This document shows positions 6,220-10,635 of a stretch of 10,635 nucleotides of DNA, in pieces; position 1 is the stretch's first letter, and each line of letters opens with the position of its first letter. A model generated the notes under the pieces. It made no database searches. It was not told the origin of the DNA and saw only the letters and a program-made list of their open reading frames with translations. The stretch lies in the NCBI GenBank assembly GCA_900539645.1, contig UQCY01000058.1:1-10635 (forward strand). The letters are read 5' to 3'. A program made the translations under genes and the position numbers. Source of the stretch: an uncultured Clostridium sp. GTDB lineage: Bacteria; Bacillota; Clostridia; Peptostreptococcales; Peptostreptococcaceae.

Positions 6220-6816
6220 TTAGTCTTCATCGCAATCGTCGAAGTCATCTTGGTTGTCGTGAGCATATCTATCATCGTCATATTTATCATCTTGGTCATC
6301 ATCACAATCATCTTTATCATCATGTCTATCGTCATCATACTTATCATCATAATCGTCTTTATCGTCGTATCTATCGTCATCATACTTATCATCATAATCA
6401 TCTTTATCATCGTATCTATCGTCATCATATTTATCATCATCGTATATTACGTCATTATTTGGTTTGTTTTGGCTATTATTCCGATTACTGTTCTGATTGT
6501 TGTTTTGATTACCCTGATTGCTAGAATTATTATTCTGATTTACTACGTATTCTTTGTCAAAATCAGTTATATTTCCATTTAATGAATCTACTTCTATTTC
6601 ATATACTTCATTTCCCTTTTTAACTATAGCTTTATACTCTCTATCTCTTTCATCTAAATATATTTTTTCTATTTTCCCATTAGGTATTTTATTAAGCATT
6701 ATTTTTTCAGCATCTGCCTGAGATATTGTTTTTCCACCTTCCTGAGTTGCTGCAAATGATAATCCACTTATTAATAAAACTCCTGCTAATCCTAATACTA
6801 AACTTCTCTTTGTCAT
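6220..6816 (-). CDS. Secreted PepSY protein with Asn-rich linker and Asp-rich repeat tail
   Basis: The 198-residue product has a signal peptide (MTKRSLVLGLAGVLLISGLSFA, cleavage likely after residue 22). One PepSY domain at about 29-90 runs from ISQADAEKIM to VYEIEVDSLNGNITDFD. An Asn/Gln/Ser linker (93-121) follows, then an Asp-rich tail (122-198) with three copies of a 15-residue unit such as KYDDDRYDDKDDYDD (129-143, 144-158, 159-173). PepSY domains occur in secreted protease propeptides and in exported proteins of small sensory systems. The acidic tail should bind Ca2+ or other cations; that is inference. Two cysteines (171, 195) occur only in the degenerate end of the tail. ATG 6816 was chosen because GGGAGG stands 8 bases before it, whereas the upstream in-frame start seven codons earlier has none. 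There is no wall anchor, so it is probably released or held by charge. It follows the GLUG/CWB2 gene by 129 bases with no visible terminator, so shared transcription is possible. Confidence 0.85.
   Translation of the reverse strand: MTKRSLVLGLAGVLLISGLSFAATQEGGKTISQADAEKIMLNKIPNGKIEKIYLDERDREYKAIVKKGNEVYEIEVDSLNGNITDFDKEYVVNQNNNSSNQGNQNNNQNSNRNNSQNKPNNDVIYDDDKYDDDRYDDKDDYDDKYDDDRYDDKDDYDDKYDDDRHDDKDDCDDDQDDKYDDDRYAHDNQDDFDDCDED
6298..6432 (-). repeat. Three tandem 45-bp units encoding the Asp-rich 15-mer
   Basis: Units at 6388-6432, 6343-6387 and 6298-6342 encode KYDDDRYDDKDDYDD twice and KYDDDRHDDKDDCDD once; a degenerate partial copy continues to about 6260. The period is a multiple of three, so gain or loss of a unit would keep the frame. 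The low-complexity sequence also keeps other frames open on both strands. Confidence 0.9.
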
Positions 6817-6824
6817 TTTCTTTT

Positions 6825-6830
6825 CCTCCC
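6825..6830 (-). promoter_or_regulatory. Ribosome binding site deciding the PepSY protein start
   Basis: GGGAGG on the minus strand is 8 bases before ATG 6816. The in-frame ATG at 6837 lies upstream of this site and would add seven charged residues before the signal peptide. Confidence 0.7.
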
Positions 6831-6839
6831 TTTGCATTT

Positions 6840-6853
6840 ATAGAATATTCTAT
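6840..6853. repeat. 14-bp perfect palindrome upstream of the PepSY gene
   Basis: ATAGAATATTCTAT lies 24-37 bases before ATG 6816, between the stop of the CWB2/GLUG gene and the ribosome binding site. It contains TAGAAT, a possible -10 without a matching -35. The position suits an operator or a 5' mRNA hairpin; no known box is matched with confidence. Confidence 0.4.
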
Positions 6854-6945
6854 GTAAGTTTGCTTTCTTTTTTCTTTTCACTATACAATACAGAGGGAGG
6901 TTTTATTTTGGGGAAGTTTTTGAGATATTTTTTTAAATTTTTATT

Positions 6946-9333
6946 TTATTTTTTTATTTTGAAGTTCATACCACCTATTTGGATTATATTTTTCCCATTT
7001 AATATACTATTATCCGTATTTTCAGATACAAGTACTATTCCATCTTCTTTTGCTAAATTTGAACTAGTAAGTGCATCTACAAGAGTTTTTCCATTTGCTA
7101 TATAAAGTTTGCTTTTATTTTTATAAAATCTAGCTATAACTTTTCTGTTTGTTTCATATCTATCTTTTCCGGATATTCTTGTTGCTGATAATTCTTTTAC
7201 TATACTATTATCTACAACAGCTTCTCCACCTATTACATAATACTCTACATCTTTTTTATCTACTTCAATATTTTTCCCATTTGTTAAAATTATCGGTGCT
7301 TTGTATTTTGCAGCTAATGGCGATGCTGACATAGCATCTGCCTCACCTTTATATCCATTTACAACAAATGCTTTTGAGTACTCTTTTATCTCTCTTGCTA
7401 CTGCTTTAGATGTTTCTACTCTATCTTTTCCTGCTAATCTTTCTATAGATTTTATATTTTTTAAGCTTTTTAGTTCAGTTTCAACATTTTCACTTATAGC
7501 GTTATTTCCACCTATTATATATACTTTATCTACATTTTTTAATTTTTCTAAAGTACTCTGAGGAATACTATCTCTTTTAACTAGAAGTATAGGAGCTTTT
7601 TCTTTTCCAGATAAACCTGCTGCCGATAGTCCGTCTGACATACTATTTTCTGCATTTACTAATATCGCTTTGTTGTATTTACCTAAACTAGTAGCTACCT
7701 TAGCTGCAGTATCGTATCTATCTTTTCCAATTATCTTTTGACTCTCAAAATTTACCTTCTCATCTTTTACTTCTTTGTCTTTTTCTATTTCTTTATCTTT
7801 ATCAATCTTATTTTCTTCTTTAGTTACTTCTTCAAACTTATCTTCATCTATTTCCATATCATTTGATTTTTTATCTTGATCCTCGTTCTGTACCAATTTT
7901 ATTTCATTTGAATTATTTTCAGAGATAAAATGTCTTTCTATATTTTCTCCATTAGCATATAGATTTATACGATTTTTGTTTCCAATTAAGTTTGAAATAT
8001 CTGTAGTACTTATATTTTCGTGAACATATATATTCAATTCATCATCATTTGAGAATAAGTAGTTATCGCCAAATATCATATTTCCAACTATTCCAGCTGA
8101 ATACCCTTTTACACCACCGCTTATTTTACTCGCTGTGTTAGTATTTATAGAAACATCAGCAGTATTGTAGATTTGACCAACTATCCCACCTACTATTCCT
8201 CTATCATGGTTAGATATTACATCTGCACTATTTTTATTCTCTTTTACTGATATTTTACCTATTTTCCGTTCATCACCATGGTTGTTGTAGCTTATCAATC
8301 CAATTATTCCACCTGCAAATCTATCTGCTATTACAGTAGTACTATTTTTATTAAAAAATACATCTCCGTATGTTGTCTGTATTCCTACTATTCCACCAGA
8401 TATAACTGAGTTTGACTCTTTTATATTTTCTGGAGATACATTTTCATTTTCAAAAACATTGGCTGATGAAAATCCTACTATCCCACCTGTTACACTTGCT
8501 TTTTCATTTTCTTTAATAGCCCCATAAGAGCCAATATTTGCATTGTTTATATTATTATTTATATCTATATTAGAGTCTATATAGTATGCTTTTCCAACTA
8601 TTCCACCTAATATCGCTTCATTTTGATTTGTATTGACATCTACTTCATTTTTGTTGTTGTAAATATTTCCTGAATTAACCGCCATACCTACAATTGCTGC
8701 TCCACTTCCGATTGAAATATTTCCACTTTTTACAGTTACATCGTGAACATCACTTTTTCCAAGTGACACACCTACCGCTGCTCCTGTAATAGTCTGTAGG
8801 TTTTGTGAACTCTGATCTAAATCTTTTATATCTATATTTACATCTGTGAATACTAAATTTCCAACTTTTGCATTTCTTATTGCTCCAAATAAGCCTAAAG
8901 TATTTGAGTCTGCATATATATTTTTCAGTCTTAATCCAGAAATTTCACACCCATTTCCGTCAAATTCCCCTTTAAAACTTCTTTCGCTTTCAGAGTAATT
9001 TTTACCATTGTGTATATCTATTCTAGCCTTTCCTATTGGAGTCCACTCGCCAGAAAGTTCTATTTTTCCTATTTCCTTAGGTATAACTACTTTTTTGCCA
9101 GCAAAATCTTTTCCAGAATTTACCATCTCAGCAAATTTTCTAAGATCTAATTCATTCCTTATTTCAAATGATGAGCTTTCCTCGTAATCATCACCAAAAT
9201 CTGAAGTATCCGTTTTGCTTTCTACTATTTCATCTATATTGCCTATTTCCATTGCATTTACTTGAGTTATAGGCACAATAGTCATTCCAAATGCCATAAT
9301 AACTGCCACTAATTTGTTTTTATTTTTTCTCAT
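6946..9333 (-). CDS. Large surface protein: GLUG repeats plus three C-terminal CWB2 repeats
   Basis: The 795-residue product has a signal peptide (MRKNKNK, core to about 22, likely cleavage after VNA at 27). A lead-in at about 55-145 (FEIRNELDLRKFAEMVNSGK, then FKGEFDGNGCEISGLRLKNI) is typical of proteins before GLUG motifs. About nine GLUG-type repeats follow at roughly 145-450, marked by LGLFGAI, GGIVGKA, GGIVGFS, GGIVGIQ, GGIIGLI, GGIVGQI and AGIVGNM; such repeats build beta-helical stalks in adhesins and IgA-protease-like proteins. A Glu/Lys/Asp linker (about 482-528) leads to three CWB2 modules at about 533-626, 630-715 and 718-795, opening with IIGKDRYDTAAKVA, LAGKDRVETSKAVA and ISGKDRYETNRKVI. 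The first two keep APILL/APIIL. A cell-surface structural or adhesive role is likely, with no enzymatic motif seen. GAGGTGG (9341-9347) supports the start. It is probably co-expressed with the PepSY gene downstream. Confidence 0.92.
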   Translation of the reverse strand: MRKNKNKLVAVIMAFGMTIVPITQVNAMEIGNIDEIVESKTDTSDFGDDYEESSSFEIRNELDLRKFAEMVNSGKDFAGKKVVIPKEIGKIELSGEWTPIGKARIDIHNGKNYSESERSFKGEFDGNGCEISGLRLKNIYADSNTLGLFGAIRNAKVGNLVFTDVNIDIKDLDQSSQNLQTITGAAVGVSLGKSDVHDVTVKSGNISIGSGAAIVGMAVNSGNIYNNKNEVDVNTNQNEAILGGIVGKAYYIDSNIDINNNINNANIGSYGAIKENEKASVTGGIVGFSSANVFENENVSPENIKESNSVISGGIVGIQTTYGDVFFNKNSTTVIADRFAGGIIGLISYNNHGDERKIGKISVKENKNSADVISNHDRGIVGGIVGQIYNTADVSINTNTASKISGGVKGYSAGIVGNMIFGDNYLFSNDDELNIYVHENISTTDISNLIGNKNRINLYANGENIERHFISENNSNEIKLVQNEDQDKKSNDMEIDEDKFEEVTKEENKIDKDKEIEKDKEVKDEKVNFESQKIIGKDRYDTAAKVATSLGKYNKAILVNAENSMSDGLSAAGLSGKEKAPILLVKRDSIPQSTLEKLKNVDKVYIIGGNNAISENVETELKSLKNIKSIERLAGKDRVETSKAVAREIKEYSKAFVVNGYKGEADAMSASPLAAKYKAPIILTNGKNIEVDKKDVEYYVIGGEAVVDNSIVKELSATRISGKDRYETNRKVIARFYKNKSKLYIANGKTLVDALTSSNLAKEDGIVLVSENTDNSILNGKNIIQIGGMNFKIKK

Positions 9334-9453
9334 ATCTCTACCACCTCATCGAATAGTTTTAAATCGTTCTAACTTTTAAAGCTATTAAATTTTCTACTCC
9401 CGGGATTTCATTTTTATTTAGAGATAACTGCAATTTTCCCTTACAATCTCTCT

Positions 9454-9481
9454 ATTATACACATATACCCTTTTGTTGCAA
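9454..9481 (-). promoter_or_regulatory. Sigma-A-type promoter for the GLUG/CWB2 gene
   Basis: On the minus strand TTGCAA (9481-9476; 4 of 6) is followed after 16 bases by a perfect TATAAT (9459-9454). The start point near 9447 gives a leader of about 110 bases, in which I see no known riboswitch. Confidence 0.55.
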
Positions 9482-9570
9482 TAGTAATCTTAACTAACAA
9501 AAACAGATTTGTAACTATTTTTGAAATTATAAAGAATTAGAATTGAATAAACGGAATTTTCTAAAAAAAT

Positions 9571-9607
9571 AAAAATACAGTCTAAAAGTATATTAGACTG
9601 TATTTTT
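9571..9607. terminator. Perfect bidirectional hairpin terminator
   Basis: AAAAATACAGTCTAA (9571-9585) and TTAGACTGTATTTTT (9593-9607) pair perfectly over 15 bp around a 7-base loop, with T-runs on either strand. On the minus strand it is followed by more T-rich sequence (ATTTTTTTAG), so it would best end a minus-strand gene from the right and insulate the GLUG/CWB2 promoter. Confidence 0.85.
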
Positions 9608-9684
9608 CAATATTTTTATTCGTTCTTATTTAATTTTTAACACTTAATTTTATTAAGTTGAATTTTTATAGATTTTTATTCTAT

Positions 9685-10635
9685 GGTGAACTTGACACTG
9701 CGGAATGTGATGCACATTTTAGGCTGAAATAGGATTTCCCACTAAGCATATTTGTAAGTCGTTGAAAACATCTTTGGTATGGGAATGGCCAATCTGCAAG
9801 CTTTCCAGTCTGTCCGTTTTCATTCGTATATTCCATTTTGGTAGTCGCGCAAATATTGCGTAAAAGTCTTTCCTGTTTCACGTTTAAAGAAACGCATCAG
9901 ATGACTCGGGTCGGAGAAATGAAACTCTTCGGCCAGCTGGTTCACGTTTCGGTTAGCAAACAGTAACTCATTCTTCAATTCTTCCAACAGACGCTGCTTG
10001 AGCAGATGATTGGCAGATACACCGAATTGACTCATCACGGAACTGTTTAACGTAATACGGCTCACACGGAGCATATCCGCATATTCCTGCACCCGCTGTT
10101 TCGTACGGATATTCTTTTCCAGCAAGTCCTTAAACTGGAATGCGTAATTGTTTTTAGGTACATCAATCGGTAAATGATAAGTGGCGGCATACGCCCGGTT
10201 GATAATAACCAATAAGTAGTAAAGCACAGATACAATGAGATTATAAGTATCGGCAACAGGATGCAGAAGCTCCTGCTTTATGATTCCTAAAAGACGAATA
10301 TACTCCGCCATGCTTTCTGGCGAAGCAAACAGATAGGGAGGCGTGTCGGTCTGATAATAATATAGCAAGCGATACACAAAAAACTTGTCCGCTATGAATG
10401 TACGCATAAAATCCTCGCGGAATATAAGAAAAGAGTAATCTAGTTCTGCTTCATCCACGTGCCATTCCTGCTGCTGATGCGGCGAGAGGAGCAATACCAT
10501 ATTGGCATGCAATTCAAATTTGCGGAAATTCAGCAGCAGATACCCATTGGCCTTACGAAAAAAATAGAAGCTAAAAAAATCTGTTTTAAACACCTGATTT
10601 TCCGTCAGTACACCACATACATCGCTACTGTAGCC
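9685..10635. other. Segment of foreign composition
   Basis: From about 9685 to the window end the sequence changes from strongly AT-rich to roughly balanced composition, on both coding and non-coding parts, and codon choice changes with it. No insertion sequence, integrase, tRNA or direct repeat marks the boundary. This is a compositional observation; the cause, transfer or chimeric assembly, is not settled by the sequence. Confidence 0.65.
9820..10635 (-). CDS. AraC-family transcriptional regulator, N-terminus cut by window edge
   Basis: The frame is open from the window edge to the stop at 9820 (271 residues visible). It reads through a GTG at 10593, so that GTG is probably internal and the true start lies beyond 10635. 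The N-terminal part (about residues 1-150) looks like an effector-binding or cupin-like domain, with ELHANMVLLLSPHQQQEWHV. The C-terminal part has the double helix-turn-helix of AraC proteins: first helices around RVQEYADMLRVSRITLNSSV (about 181-200) and second around VNQLAEEFHFSDPSHLMRFF (about 231-250), ending in KRETGKTFTQYLRDYQ. It would bind a promoter and activate transcription in response to a small molecule not identifiable here. Style and length fit Bacteroidetes AraC regulators. Arginines are mostly CGT, CGG or CGC, unlike AGA elsewhere, and GC content is clearly higher, so it is acquired DNA or a different genome. No target gene is visible. Confidence 0.88.
   Translation of the reverse strand, partial: GYSSDVCGVLTENQVFKTDFFSFYFFRKANGYLLLNFRKFELHANMVLLLSPHQQQEWHVDEAELDYSFLIFREDFMRTFIADKFFVYRLLYYYQTDTPPYLFASPESMAEYIRLLGIIKQELLHPVADTYNLIVSVLYYLLVIINRAYAATYHLPIDVPKNNYAFQFKDLLEKNIRTKQRVQEYADMLRVSRITLNSSVMSQFGVSANHLLKQRLLEELKNELLFANRNVNQLAEEFHFSDPSHLMRFFKRETGKTFTQYLRDYQNGIYE

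Larger units (their letters stand above)
9334..9819. other. Long gene-free region upstream of the GLUG/CWB2 gene
   Basis: About 490 bases without a credible gene. From left to right it holds the leader and promoter of the GLUG/CWB2 gene, an AT-rich stretch, the hairpin at 9571-9607, a short AACTTAA/TTAAGTGTT-type inverted repeat around 9638-9660, and, from about 9685, more GC-rich sequence continuing into the AraC gene. Short open frames at 9681-9881 lack start signals and family features. Confidence 0.6.

Noticed and set aside
6298..6432. Tandem repeats as a possible CRISPR array
   Set aside because: The 45-bp units are directly adjacent, with no spacers, lie inside a coding frame, and no cas gene is present.
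6198..6440. 80-codon minus-strand frame rich in Met, Ile and Thr
   Set aside because: Another out-of-frame reading of the 45-bp repeats inside the PepSY gene; no start signal and no globular composition.
6216..6582. Overlapping plus-strand reading frames of 102 and 110 codons opposite the Asp-rich repeat
   Set aside because: They give only His/Arg- or Ile/Val-rich low-complexity peptides, a by-product of the GAT/GAC-rich repeat on the other strand, with no ribosome binding sites. The minus-strand PepSY gene explains the region.
6860..7561. Several 60-90 codon plus-strand frames opposite the CWB2 end of the large surface protein
   Set aside because: They are antisense to a clear CWB2 coding region, with Leu/Phe/Tyr-rich composition expected from its complement.
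9334..9447. Riboswitch in the long leader of the GLUG/CWB2 gene
   Set aside because: Surface-protein genes in related species can carry cyclic-di-GMP riboswitches, but none of the recognisable conserved core is visible in this AT-rich leader.
9660..9700. Insertion-sequence end or attachment site at the composition boundary
   Set aside because: I found no terminal inverted repeat, target-site duplication, integrase or tRNA fragment near the switch.
9681..9881. 66-codon minus-strand frame overlapping the AraC 3' end
   Set aside because: It overlaps the conserved AraC C-terminus in another frame and lacks a ribosome binding site and family features. A short real gene at 9681-9834 cannot be fully excluded but is unsupported.
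10062..10256. 64-codon minus-strand frame inside the AraC gene
   Set aside because: It lies wholly within the AraC coding region in a different frame and reads as a shadow.

Overview
The window looks like low-GC, anaerobic, Gram-positive DNA of the Clostridia, most likely a Peptostreptococcaceae relative. The reasons are the strong AT bias, AGA-dominated arginine codons, AGGAGG-type ribosome binding sites, two surface proteins with triple cell-wall-binding repeat 2 (CWB2) anchors like the Cwp proteins of Clostridioides difficile, and a GGGtGRT protein next to a NifU/IscU-like scaffold. The last ~950 bases differ: they are clearly more GC-rich, use CGN arginine codons and encode a Bacteroidetes-style AraC regulator. 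Either DNA was acquired there or two genomes were joined during assembly.

Layout, left to right. (1) 1-74: probable 23-codon tail of an upstream gene. (2) 116-696 (+): a permuted NlpC/P60 (YiiX/LRAT-like) cysteine hydrolase gene, broken by a perfect 23-bp tandem duplication and followed by a strong terminator. (3) 916-2998 (+): a two-gene unit of a small four-helix membrane protein and a secreted protein with three N-terminal CWB2 repeats and a tyrosine-rich C-terminal domain I do not recognise. (4) 3081-3863 (-): a Cof-type HAD phosphatase, convergent with the cell-wall gene across a shared hairpin. (5) 4017-5731 (-): a two-gene operon of an IscU/NifU-like Fe-S scaffold followed by the GGGtGRT protein. 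(6) 6220-9333 (-): a large GLUG-repeat plus CWB2 surface protein, then a secreted PepSY protein with an Asn-rich linker and an Asp-rich 15-residue repeat tail; no terminator is visible between them. (7) 9820-10635 (-): the AraC-family regulator, cut by the window edge.

Functionally, regions 3 and 6 form a cell-envelope neighbourhood. Two proteins would bind the wall through CWB2, in opposite domain orders, and a third is an acidic, probably cation-binding, exported protein. The Fe-S scaffold/GGGtGRT pair is the best candidate for an uncharacterised conserved system: its two-gene layout is clear, but the role of the second protein is unknown to me. No rRNA, tRNA, CRISPR array, insertion sequence or recognisable riboswitch was seen.
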